NCBI GenBank assembly: GCA_021442155.1
Contig: CM038221.1
Location: 152,387,601 to 152,451,600 of the forward strand
Reading direction: 5' to 3'
Length of the DNA stretch: 64,000 bases
Source of the DNA: Cymbidium sinense
Taxonomy: Eukaryota; Streptophyta; Magnoliopsida; Asparagales; Orchidaceae
Position 1 is the first letter of the stretch. Every line of letters begins with the position of its first letter. Below, piece after piece: positions 10,916 through 22,129 of this stretch. The translations under genes were made by a program, and so were the position numbers. A model generated the notes under the pieces. It did no database searches, was not told the DNA's origin, and saw only the letters and a program-made list of their open reading frames with translations.

Positions 10916-12689
10916 ATCAAACCTTAAATCAATTCTAATGGATTTTCTCAAATCATCAATCGATTCCAAATGATTAAAATCCATGATCAATTCTAAATCC
11001 AAAATCTTTTTGCCTTTGATTTCATCTTATGGACTTAGCTCAAATTAAATCCAAATCATTCCAAATTCAAAAGATTATCTCATAACCCATTTATATTCTC
11101 ATTTATATTCACAAATATAAATGAAATATAAATTCAAATACCTAAAACCAAATTCAAAACTCAAATCCAAATCTAACCTAAATCTAACCTAAATCCTTCA
11201 AGTCAAATTCTTGAACTTAACCAAATCAAACTCAAATCAATCCAAACCTTTGGATTTTCTCTTCAAACAATCAATCCTTCTATCATGAAGCCAAATTCAA
11301 TCATAAACTTCAATCATCAATCAAATCAAATCAAATCAAACCCATGTTCATCCTTTGAACTTGAAATTGTCAAATGAATCAAAACCCATTTGACTCCAAA
11401 TCACTTACTTGGATTTATATTTCAATCATAAGTCCATATGTGAGTTCAACCAAGCTTAAATCAAGCCTTGATCAAGCCAATTGACCACTTAGGCTCACTT
11501 GACCCAAAGTGACCTAAAACACCTTTTTGAGCCAAATTCTAATCCTACCCAAATTGGATTGAACTAAGCCCATCTAAGCCTCACATTATGAGCAACAATC
11601 ATCATAGGATGATCAATCACTCAAATTGGGTCAAACCAAGTCAAACCTAGCCTTTGACCAAGTCAACACTTAGCCCAAAGGACATCTAAACTAGCCAAAA
11701 TCCACCATATGCCAAATTGATTGAAACCATTGATCAAAACCAATCCATGATCAATGATTGAACTTGACCAAGTAATCATTTAAGCCAAACCTAGCTCAAT
11801 TGGCCACTTGACCTAAGTTGACCCAAATTGACCTACAAAGTCAAAATATGTCAAATCTTGATCTAAGCCAAATTGATTGCAACCAATGGGTCAAATTCAT
11901 TCTAAATCACTTGTTGAACTTGGCCAAAGAGCCAAATCATATCAAATAAACTCTAAATTCATTGAAAATTGGCACATACCATTTTTCAATCATTTCAAAT
12001 CTACCTAAATGAAAATAAAAGCCAAATGACTATTTTACCCCTGGGTCAAAAAACTATGACCAAATTCTTAAATTTGGCCAATTTTTGACCCTTGACATCC
12101 TCTAGTGAACCATTTTAAACACCAAGGTGTACATGATCAATGTTTGGTCATCCATGACCCAACCCAAATCAAACTCAAATCAAATTTCTCCACTTTGATC
12201 ACCTCCCACACTCATTTTTTAACCCATGTCACCACTTTCAAATCACAAAATGACCACATGGAGCTCCTAACAACCTAAATAACCCATTTAATCAGGAAAA
12301 TTTGATCAACAGAAGAATAAGCTTTGACCATCCGATCCAAGTAGGGCGAGATATACTCCCCCTCATTTTCACTCAAACCATATTCCTTGCATTCGATTGA
12401 GCTCAGAGGATCAAAGGCAAGCTTCTCCAAGCTAATCCAAGCATTCTCAAGCTCATTCCAATTTCCCTCTCTTGATTTTTCTTAATCCAAAAATAGGAGA
12501 GGTGGGAGGAAATTCCACTTTGCAAGCACCATCAAGGCACCAAGTCAAGCTTCAGATTTTCCAAGTCTCAAGCCACAAAGGGGAGTTGACTCAAGCCATT
12601 GAAGTAAGCTTTGGTCAATTGGAAGATCCACTTCATCTCAAAGATTGAAACCTTCAACAGGGTTTTATCTCCACTAGAAGAAGCTACCT

Positions 12690-13160
12690 CTCGCCATTTG
12701 GGCCGGTGATAGCCTCCATGAGGTATGCCTCAGCTTAAGTAGAAAAATCCTTGGTCCTTTGTGAAGGGAATTGTAATCCCATTGAAATTCAACCGTTGGA
12801 TATTCTTCTCCTTGCTTCTAGATGGTGCGGGTTGAATCTCCTTATCACGAGCTCAGTGTGAGGATCGTCAAACCATGGAGGATGGACGGTCTCCGTTTCC
12901 TACAACCAAAGGCAGGGATGAATCATGGGCCATCCATCGCGTATGTTTTGGATGGACGGTCTTGATTAAACATGCTAGATCCATTGATTTAATCCTTTGA
13001 AACCATGGGTTTGATCCTCACCATCCGATCCTTGATCGGACGACCTAGGAAAGAAAGCATAGCCAGGTAAGACAACCAATTTCAACATAAATAACCAATC
13101 TGCCACATGAAAAGTGCATCGCATCCGTCCACATGGCGAGATTAGTTATATAAGTAGGTT
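12690..13160 (+). promoter_or_regulatory. GC-richer promoter-like block of LTR C
   Basis: This is the only GC-rich and CpG-retaining part of an otherwise AT-rich LTR. It has inverted repeats: ATTCAACCGTTGGAT at about 12,788-12,803, an interrupted pair of CCATCC/GGATGG words near 12,930-12,960, and TCCGATC-ctt-GATCGGA near 13,023-13,040. A TATATAAG word follows at about 13,148-13,155. Position and composition suggest the U3 core promoter region, with the W-box-like array upstream. The equivalent block is seen in every other LTR. Promoter function is inferred only. Confidence 0.45.
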
Positions 13161-14519
13161 ATTTAATTACCCTTAATCATAGAAACTTCATACATCCATA
13201 ACTAAATGTAGAAAAATCATAAAAATACAAACTCAAGTTCATTTTAAAGATAGTTCAAAGGAAAATCCAATAAAATTATTTTTAATTGATTTTAAATAGT
13301 GAATTCTCCTTAATTAAGGTTTAATTAAAAACATAATAACCATAATTACTCCCTAATTACTTGAATAATTAATTCCAAATTTCTCAAATATATTTAGTGG
13401 GATGACCTCTACCTCCCCTAATTTTTTTAGAATTTATAAATGATTTAATTAGAAAAATCAATTAATGAATCCCTAATCATCTTTTTAATGTAATTAAGAG
13501 TAATTAAGCATGTGAATAGTGGTTTAATCACTTAATTAAGATAATTAAATATTGTTTAAGTAAGTAGGAGGTTTATGGAATGGGTTTGGGATATTTTCCC
13601 TAAGTTATTCTCTAAACCCCCTTTCTTCCTTAATCCAAACATAATTAAGGATTAATCAACTAATGACCTACTTAATTAGCTTAATAAAACTTTCAAAATC
13701 AATCTAAACTTAATAAATCCTTTGCTAGGTAGATCCTTAGGTGTTCAAAAGCCTAAGGTAAATTTAAGGAAATCATTTCCAACCTACATGTGTGGGAAGG
13801 TTATGAAAGTACTTAATTAAACCCTTTAGCTTAATTAATCAATAATTGTGAGACAATTGCATTAAGCCCCTTTATTTCTTAGGTGCATTGCTGATTTAAT
13901 TTCCATGTGGTTGCATACCATATGTTAGCTCATAATTGTTCGGTTAATTATGTTAAAGTGGTGTAGGTAAGGGGAAATTAATGGACTTAATTTACACCTT
14001 AACCTAAACAAAACATAAAATCAACTTAATGGTTCTAAAAATTAAACTAAATCAATTCACATGTGGGAAATGGGTTAGGACCAGCAAATCATTTCACATT
14101 TCTTAAATCAAATCAAACTCAAAATAAAAATAAAAATCCCTTTAAAGAAATTTTGATTCACTTTAAGTGATCTTATTTCATAAGATTGTCTTTAGGAATT
14201 AATTATGGTGAATGAAGTTATATGATTACGTCACTTTATTTCTTTCCAAGCATGCTAAATGTTATGTGCTATATGAAAATCATGCATTCATATCTTTTGA
14301 AAAATCAAATTAAATGAAATGTTTCCTTTATGTCAAAATTGCATGTTTTGGATAAAGTAAGAATATGAGTGGCTATTATTTCTATTAAATCAAAAATTAC
14401 TTTCAAAACTTATAAATCAAAGATTATAAATGAAGGTATGCTACTTATAAATACTTGTAAGCTTGCATGTGAATATAGCCTATAAAATGTGTTATATGAT
14501 TTTCTTCTCTTTTCTTAAC

Positions 14520-14524
14520 ATAGG
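14520..14524. other. Left target-site duplication of solo LTR S (ATAGG)
   Basis: ATAGG precedes the TGTGGTG terminus of S, and ATAAG follows its other end. Uninterrupted LTRs read ATGGG at this place (reverse complement near 29,185). The right copy differs by one transition. Confidence 0.8.
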
Positions 14525-16134
14525 TGTGGTGAAAAAGTTCTATAGAGGGGAGTCGCCTTTCAGATTTGTAGAGAAAAGAAAGAGGCAAAACCTATATAGA
14601 AATTCATCTAGGTAAGATGCCACACATGATTTGCAGATGTACTTATTCAGGTGATTGGATACGTCATCAAGGAAATAGTGTACTATCTCGAAAGATAGAA
14701 GTCACTATCCTTTAATGGAACCAATCACCTCAATAAGGACTCCTACGGATGATGGGTCTGGATATGTACCAGATATTTTTCTCCTACTTTACATGGAAAA
14801 GTAAAGCAAGGTTTATTTTAAATTAGGTTCGTTAAGTTCCTTACAGGGGCAAGCCCCCATAGTTAATTACATCCTAAGGGACGAGATCCCTTAGGAAAAC
14901 TCTCGATTAAGATAAATGATCATTATCTTTGAAGATTTTAATAGGAAGGACTATCAATCGATTGGTTTATTTTTGAAGATAATAATGGGATTGATCAAAA
15001 GAGGGAGTTATTATCGAAGCCAAAATGAAAGATAAGTAGAAAATTCACGATCTTTAGAGGAAACATGGGCTTTACATTTTATAAATTGATTTAGTTTATT
15101 TGAGTTGTATTTTTTATTAGAAAGTTAGGGCTTATGATTCCTTAACACAATATTAAGAAAATGCCCAAGAGGTGAGAAATTATGCTTGTGGCCCGCAAAG
15201 GGAAGAAGCAATCTTAGAACCTAAATTTAGGGAGCTTCGGCGAGGGCCGGAAGAGCAACCTAAATCTAAGAAAAAAAATGGGTATTTGGTTTGCCTCCAC
15301 AAGAAAGGATAAACCACCCAAAAGATTGGACTTACAACCACCTGGGGGTGGCCGCCAACTAACTCCTACGATTTTAAATTCATGTAGGCAAGTCTTTATG
15401 CTGATGCAAGATAGCTAAGCTGTTATTTATTAGAAAGAGACTAAGTCCTTAAACCCACTCCCTAAAGAGACTAGATCATGTAAAGGGACATGCTTCAAAT
15501 GACCTAAACCTAATGCATTTCAAGTTTCATTTTATTTTTATTTTGGACAATTAGTTTTGACTCAGGCTAATAGGATTTTTATGACTAATGCATGAGAAAG
15601 AAGATTATTGGCCAAAATTAGTGAGAAGGAAGTAGGTGAGTTTCCACCACGGCTCTCAAAGGTCAAGCTAAATTCTCTAGCAAAGATGGAAGCCCTCCAA
15701 TCAAGAGTGAAATAAGATGCATTTGTGCATGATATTATAAAGAAATGCTCATCTAGCTAAGGGGTTGCTAATTCTTTTATCTTGATTTTAATCCTAAGCT
15801 TTAGGTGAGATTATGAGTTGTTTAATTTTTTTATTTGAGTTGTTAAGTAGGGTAAAAGATTTATTTTTTCCTAAAGAGCCTAATCCTCATCCATGCCATA
15901 CATAAAGTAAGGAAGAAACTAGAAAAAGTATGCCACTTATTACAAAAGCTAAACAAATTATCAAATAATTTATAAAGCTAATCGCAAAAGGAATAAATGT
16001 TCGTTTGTGGTCGGGCACCACCTCACAAACTCAAAAATATCAAATGAGGGTAGCCGAGCTCTACCCTTATACAACCCAGATTACAAATGAATATAACAAT
16101 TAAACAAAGGAATTCATTGTTATGGGGGTCTTCA

Positions 16135-16185
16135 AGCTTTATTCTTCTTTCTTCTTTTCTTCTTTCTTCTTTGGTTCATTCTTTT
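16135..16185 (+). repeat. Pyrimidine microsatellite (TTCTTTC)n in LTR S
   Basis: This is a T/C-only run just after 'atgggggtcttcaa'. Equivalent runs are at 27,718-27,770, 38,185-38,235, 54,915-54,975 and 62,117-62,160. A purine version is at 23,545-23,615 in LTR C. It occupies a fixed place in the LTR with variable length. Confidence 0.85.
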
Positions 16186-18949
16186 GGATAGTTGGAAGGT
16201 GGATGCTCCAAGGCTTCACATGGTGCATAAGATATGATCTTATGACCAATGCTCATCCTAATCCCCATAATAAATCATTCCAAAATCCTAATTATATAAA
16301 TTTTTATATGAAAAGGAAAAGGAAAATCTAACTAACACTTGCAAAAAAAAGGTTAGTTAAATCACACCACATAAATCCCAAGCATGTATATTGCACTTAT
16401 CACCCCACACATGGGTGACTAAGTTCACCTGGCCTATGGATTATGCAAGGGGGTATAAGCACCTGTAAGTAAGAAGCAGTTATATTTTTATTTATGATAA
16501 CGCCCCTTAAGCACAATCCTTGCAGAAAAGAATAGTTAGACTAAGCACATCCTACCATTCTTTCTACGAGCATATACCCTAACTTCTAGTCTAAAATAGA
16601 TATCACAAAATAAAATATAACATCAAACCATGCACCGGCCTAACCTAAAGCTAGAAGTGGTGTCTCAGGCTAATGTGTGTGTTTTGAAGGCTTATGTGGT
16701 ATGCTTATCTTAGGACTTTGGGTTTAAGTTTTCTAAGTGTGAAAAGCATGTTCAACTTAGAGAAGGGTTTCATTTAAGTTGTTTAAGTATTTTGGGTTAT
16801 TTTTATTTCATGTTTTAATTTGGTTTAAGTGAAACCTACAATTAATTACTAAGTTATGAAGAGAGGGAAAGAGAAGAAGAACTCCTCTTTCCTTCTCTAA
16901 CCTTAAGTAATTGTCTAAAGTAGGTTCATATTTTAGTTTCATTTAGGTGAATGTTTTGATTATCTTTTAATCAATCCTAAGTTTAGATAAACTATAAACA
17001 AACCTATTCAAAAATAAAGGCATTTTAAGATTATATAAAATGAATCAAAATTCACTTAACACACATTACTTCATTTCTTTCCCAACATATATAACATGCA
17101 TATGGATGGACCCTAAGCATATCTATACATGCAAATGAGAGTAGTTAACACACTTTATGATGCATGCTAAGTAATCCATTTAAGAAAAATTTAGAAGTTA
17201 ACCATGTATGATTTTCTTAAGTAGAAAAGGTTTTCCTTATCCAAAATTTCACAAACATACATGGAAGTAAGAAAGGAAAAGTACGTACAATGCCATTGTT
17301 AACCAGAGGTGTAAGGTATAAGATCTACTTAGGATACTTAAAGCCTCACAACCTTGGGGTTGTCTAGACTAATATACCACTTTCCTTAAGTACAAACATG
17401 TATATGAAAGAAATGAAGTAGAAAAGGAAGATGCAAAAATTGTTTAATAAATTTGTTTTATTTGTGCAATTTATTCATGCAAGTGTAGGCAATCCTTATT
17501 AGATGATAGCATAGGGGTGAATAGGTTATAGAATTAAGTAAGTGTTGGGTTCTTTTCAAATGAACCCTACATCTTATCAACTCCTATTCAAGACTATGCC
17601 AACATAAGAAAGAAAGACTACACTAAACATGACTTTATAATCTATCACATGCAAGCTTATAATTAAGATATGAATAAGAACACTTTCAGATTTGATATTC
17701 CATTTACAAGTTTTGAAAATATTTTTGATTTAGTAGTGATAATAGCCACTCATATTTTACTTTAGCCAACACAAGCACATTTGACATAAAGTAAACAATT
17801 TTTTTTTATTTTTAAAATTTGAAACATGAAATTATGAATGCATGAATCACATGGAATACAACTTAACATGTTGGGAAAGATCCAAAGCAATGGATGAATG
17901 TAAATAAACTCACTTTACTTAAATCCTAAAGACATTCTTATAGAATAAGAAAATTTAGAATAAATTAAAGTGAATTTCAAAATGATTTTTGTTTAGTTTG
18001 AAGTTTGATTTAATTTTGAAAAGGTGAGATGAGTTTGCTATTCCTAACCCATTCCCACATGTGTTTTGTATTTTTTTTAATTTTTAGATAATTAAATCTA
18101 TTTTTAAGCATTGATTAGGTTAAGGTATGAATTAAGTGGCTTAATTAACCCTTACCTACACCTTAGAAAATTAACTAAGTAATTATGAGCCAATGAGATG
18201 ACATAAAACCCACAAGGAATTTAAATTTGCAATGCACCTAATAATGAAAAGGCCTAATGCAATTTGGCTCACAATTAAAAGTTAATTAAGCTAAGGGGTT
18301 TAACTTAAGTAATTTCAAAACACCCTTTCATACTTATGAAAGGGGTTTTAATTTCCTTGATTAAACTTAGGCTATTGAACACATAAGCATCTACCCAAAG
18401 TAGATTAATTAAGTTCTAAAACTTTTAGAATTTTGAAAATTATGATTAATTAATGAGTTAACCAATTAAGAAGAAATTAAGGATAAAAAGGGGTTTAGGG
18501 AATAGCTTAGGGTAAATGCCCCAAAATTATTCCATAAACCTCCTACTTATGGAATCTGGCCTTAATCAACTCTAATCATAAGGTAAATCCACTAATCACA
18601 CCTTAATTACCCTTAATTACATGAAAGGGGTAATTAGAGAATGAAGCAGCAATTTCCCCAATTGAGCCCTCAATAAATCTCAAGAAAATTAGGGGAGGCA
18701 GAGGTGATCCCCTAAAATGAACCTTAGAAGTTTGAGATTAATTGATGAACTAATTAAAGGATAATTATCTAATTAAGATTCCCAAAGAAACCCAAATTCA
18801 GAAAAAGGGAAATTCAAAATTCATTGAAAACATTTTTTAAAATATTTTAGATGAAATTATCTTTCCATGGAAATTTTCCTTTTATTTTTCTAATTTTTCT
18901 ATGAAGAGTTATGAATTTTAGAAGATCTAGAGATTAATTAGGTAAATAA

Positions 18950-19450
18950 CTAATCCCCCACACCAACCCATGGCGTGATGCGTGGCTGTCAAGACGCTTA
19001 CATGTGTCGCACGGAGCCACTGACTTAAATGTCACATAGAAAATGTGGCTGGCGGTGCACACGCTTTTGATCTCTATCGTTCGATCAAAGATCGGATGGT
19101 CAGAGATCTCCCCGTGGTTTATAAAATGGATAATGGGTATATAAACGTGGGAATAATATCGGTCGTCCATCCAAACCCCACGGGTGGACGGCCAGAGGTT
19201 CATCCTTGCCAAAGCTCAAGAAGAATGAGATCCACCCATGATCTAAGCTCAATTGAGCTCGACAGGCTTAAGCCCACACCATCATGCAATTACCAATACA
19301 TTCAATGGTAAGATCCTATGCATTAAACTCACTTCACAAAGGACCAACACCTATGAGAATTAAGTGAAAATCACATCCTCACCGGAGGTGATCGCTGTGC
19401 TTGATTCGAGGAGCTTCATGGAGAAAGCTGAAGTTTTGAGCACTTGAGGT
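18950..19450 (-). promoter_or_regulatory. GC-richer promoter-like block of LTR S
   Basis: The block is equivalent to 12,690-13,160 in reverse orientation. It contains CGATC-aaa-GATCG near 19,083-19,096 and an inverted pair, CGTCCATCC (near 19,165) with GGGTGGACG (near 19,183). The two arms have changed together relative to LTR B. Role inferred. Confidence 0.4.
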
Positions 19451-20094
19451 TGAGTGATCTATGGACCAACTCCTTAATTCCTTTGCATTTGATCAAGCTG
19501 GGTCCTCTTGCCTTTAGAACTCAGAGAGCTTGACTAACTGACTCCATGGAGTGTAAGAGCAATTGGATTAATTGGGAGGAGAAGAAGATATTGATCGAGC
19601 TCCCTATTTTCACTATGCAAGAATGGGAATTCAAATCCTCTCTAAGACCTTGGAAAGCTCTCATGATTGCTAAGGGTTCCTGGTCTCAATCGAGTGTGAG
19701 TGAATGAAAATGAATTAGGGGAGTATATCTCCCCATGACAATCGATGTAACATATTGCCATTTTGATCCAATTGTTGGAGAGGAGTTTGATGGTTTTGAG
19801 TGCACATGACCGTTTGATCCCTTGAGTGGAATGCCAACTTCCCATGTGTTGAAATTGAGCTTAGGGAAATTTGAAAACTTAATTTCCATATGGTGTTTGG
19901 TCTATGGTTCAAATGGGTCCCAAACCCATTGGGTTGGGTGCACTCATCACTAAGTCCCTTGAGCTTTTTGAAAGCCTCAAGTGATTGTGAAGAGGGTATG
20001 ACCAAAATACCCATGGGCTAAAGCTAAAAGTTCATATGCCCATTTGAAATATTTCTTTGGTTTGGTTCAATTTGGATTAGATTTGGTTTTGGCT

Positions 20095-20790
20095 CATATG
20101 ACTTCATTTAGGTCAAATGGGTCAAGTTGACCTATTTGACCCATTTGACCTATTTGGGGTAGGTCAAGGGTAGGTTTAGGTTAGGTTACATATGGAGTGG
20201 ATATCTTTGTTTCCAATCAATTTTTTAAGTTCAATTTTGGCTCAACATGACCCTTTAGGTCATGTTGGGTCTCAATTAGGCTAGGTTGGGTCTAGTTGGC
20301 CAATTGAGGCTTTGGTCAAGTTCAACAAGTGATTTGGGATGGACTTGACCCATTGGTTCCAATCAATTTGGCTTAGATCAAGTTTTGACATATTTTGGCC
20401 CTTTAGGTCAAAATGAGTTAACGTAGGTCAAGTGGGCCAATTGGGCTAGGTTAGGCTCAAATGTTGGCTTGCTCAAGTTCAAACATAAGTCATGAGTGAA
20501 CTTAGATCAATAGTTTCAATCAATTTGGCCTATGGTGGATTTTGTTTATGTAAGGTTTCATTTTAGGTTAAGTGTTGACTTGGTCAACCCTTAGGTTTGA
20601 CTTGGTTTGACCGAATTTGATTGATTGATCATCTCATGATGATTGTTGATCATGATAAGAGGGATATATGAGTTTGGTTCAATCTAATTTGGTTAGGATC
20701 AAAAGTTGGCTCATAAAAGCACTTTAGGTCACTTTGGGTCAAGTGAGCCTAAGTGGGTCAAATGGCTTGGTCAAAGCTTGATTTAAAGTT
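20095..20790 (-). promoter_or_regulatory. TTGACC/GGTCAA-dense array of LTR S
   Basis: Dozens of GGTCAA and TTGACC words in both directions occur within about 700 bases. They are densest at 20,110-20,170 ('gggtcaagttgacctattt' and similar). The TTGAC core equals the plant W-box recognised by WRKY factors. Binding is not shown. Confidence 0.4.
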
Positions 20791-21099
20791 GGTTGATCTT
20801 GTTTATGGACTTATGATTGAAATATAAATCCAATTACAAGTGGTTTGAAGTCAAATGGGTTTTGATCCATTTGAAAATTTCATATTCAAAGGAAGAATAT
20901 GAAAGGGATTTTCGGTTTGATTTTTCAATTTAGGTTTTGATTGAATGATTGGAGTTTGGATTTATATATGAGCTCATGATTGTAGGATTGATTGAACCAT
21001 GAGAGAAAATCAAGAATTTGGCTTGATTTGGAATTTATTTAGCTAAGTTCAAGATTTTGACTTGAAAGGCTTAGGTTTGATTTTGAATTGATTTGATTT

Positions 21100-21700
21100 G
21101 ATTTTGATTGTTTAAATTTATATTTCATTTATATATGTGAATATAAATGAGAATATAAAGGGATCATGAGAAAATTTCAAGGATTTGAAGTGTTTTAATC
21201 ATGATTTAGGTTAAATCCATTAAAGGGAATTTAAAAGATTCAAAGAAATTTTAAATTGAAATTTAATTTTTTTGAATTGGATTTGATTAATTTATATTTA
21301 TATTTCATTTATATATGAGAATATAAATGAGAATATAAATAAGTTTTGAAAAAATCCCATGAGTTTGAAATGGTTTGATCAAAGTTTAGGTTAAATCCAT
21401 TAATGGAAAATTAAGGGGTTTAAGAGATTTTCAAGGATTTTAAATTTGGAATTTAATATTTGAGTTGGATTTGATTGATTTATATTTCTATTTCATTTAT
21501 ATATGAGAATATAAATGCAATATAAATAAGTATTTGATCAATGTTTAGGTTGATTTTGGCTAAGTCCTTTAATGGAAAATTAAAGGGACTTAAGAAAATT
21601 TTCATAATTGATTTGGAATTTTGAATTTGATTTGATGGGTTCGAATTTATATTTCATTTATATATGAGAGTATAAATGAGAATATAAATGGATTATGAGA
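21100..21700 (-). repeat. Fourfold ~160-185-bp tandem duplication private to LTR S
   Basis: The island 'tatttcatttatatatgaga' followed by 'atataaatgagaatataaa' occurs at 21,120, 21,301, 21,486 and 21,648, with related flanks. The A, B and C LTRs contain a single copy (near 32,985, 43,541, 60,211 and 11,108). The expansion is therefore specific to this copy or its subfamily. Confidence 0.85.
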
Positions 21701-22129
21701 AAATCTCAAAGATTTGAATAGGTTTGAATCATGATTTTGGTTAAGTCCTTAAGAAAGTGTTAAGGACTTAGAAAATTTGAAGTTAGGAATTTTTGGTGGA
21801 TTTTGATATGGGTTTCAATCATGTCTTTCAATCATGAAATTGAATCATGGAATTGAATTAAGTTTGGAGAAAATCAAATAAAATTGATTTGGAGTTTGAC
21901 TTGAAAGAAGGAAAGTGAGGAATGGTTCAAGCTAAGGGTAGGAAATTTTCCTAACACCCCTAAGGAAAAACCTATTCCTATGGCTAACTCTTTTAAGTCT
22001 TCTAGGGCTAGGTAGAGTGTCCACCTAATTGCTAGATGTGTCTTAAGACTAAGGAACTCTTAAGGTCTAAGAGGAATCATATGCCTAAGATGGAGGGGTT
22101 GAGAGCTCATTCTAAAAATGAGGTCAATA

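Larger units (their letters stand above)
10525..14524 (+). mobile_element. Element C 3' LTR, first part (before solo LTR S)
   Basis: The LTR begins TGTTGACCTCAC at 10,525, directly after the internal region. Within it are a 17-bp minisatellite (10,745-10,915), a 'tatttcatttatatt' island (11,095-11,135), a TTGACC/GGTCAA-rich stretch (11,450-12,130), a GC-richer block (12,690-13,140) and AT-rich sequence to 14,524. The same series in reverse complement forms the right half of LTRs S, A and B, which defines it as LTR. It breaks off inside 'cttaac' + ATAGG, where S is inserted, and continues at 22,130. No gene is present. Confidence 0.92.
14525..22129 (-). mobile_element. Solo LTR S (7,605 bp), inserted inverted into LTR C
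   Basis: On the + strand S starts TGTGGTGAAA and ends GAGGTCAATA (expected AACA, one change). That is the reverse complement of TGTTGACC...TTTCACCACA, so its sense strand is minus. It contains the full series of LTR blocks once and no internal region, which is the signature of a solo LTR left by recombination between two LTRs. Joining 14,524 to 22,130 restores continuous LTR C. Its left tip (14,534-14,600) is unlike the tips of the other LTRs, so it belongs to a distinct subfamily. It also carries a private fourfold repeat (21,100-21,700). Open stretches such as 16,122-16,331, 18,934-19,311 and 19,642-20,014 are not conserved as proteins. Confidence 0.92.

Noticed and set aside
14525..22129. 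An inversion within LTR C instead of an insertion
   Set aside because: S contains a complete extra LTR with both termini and flanking 5-bp duplications. An inversion would not add 7.6 kb or duplicate the target.
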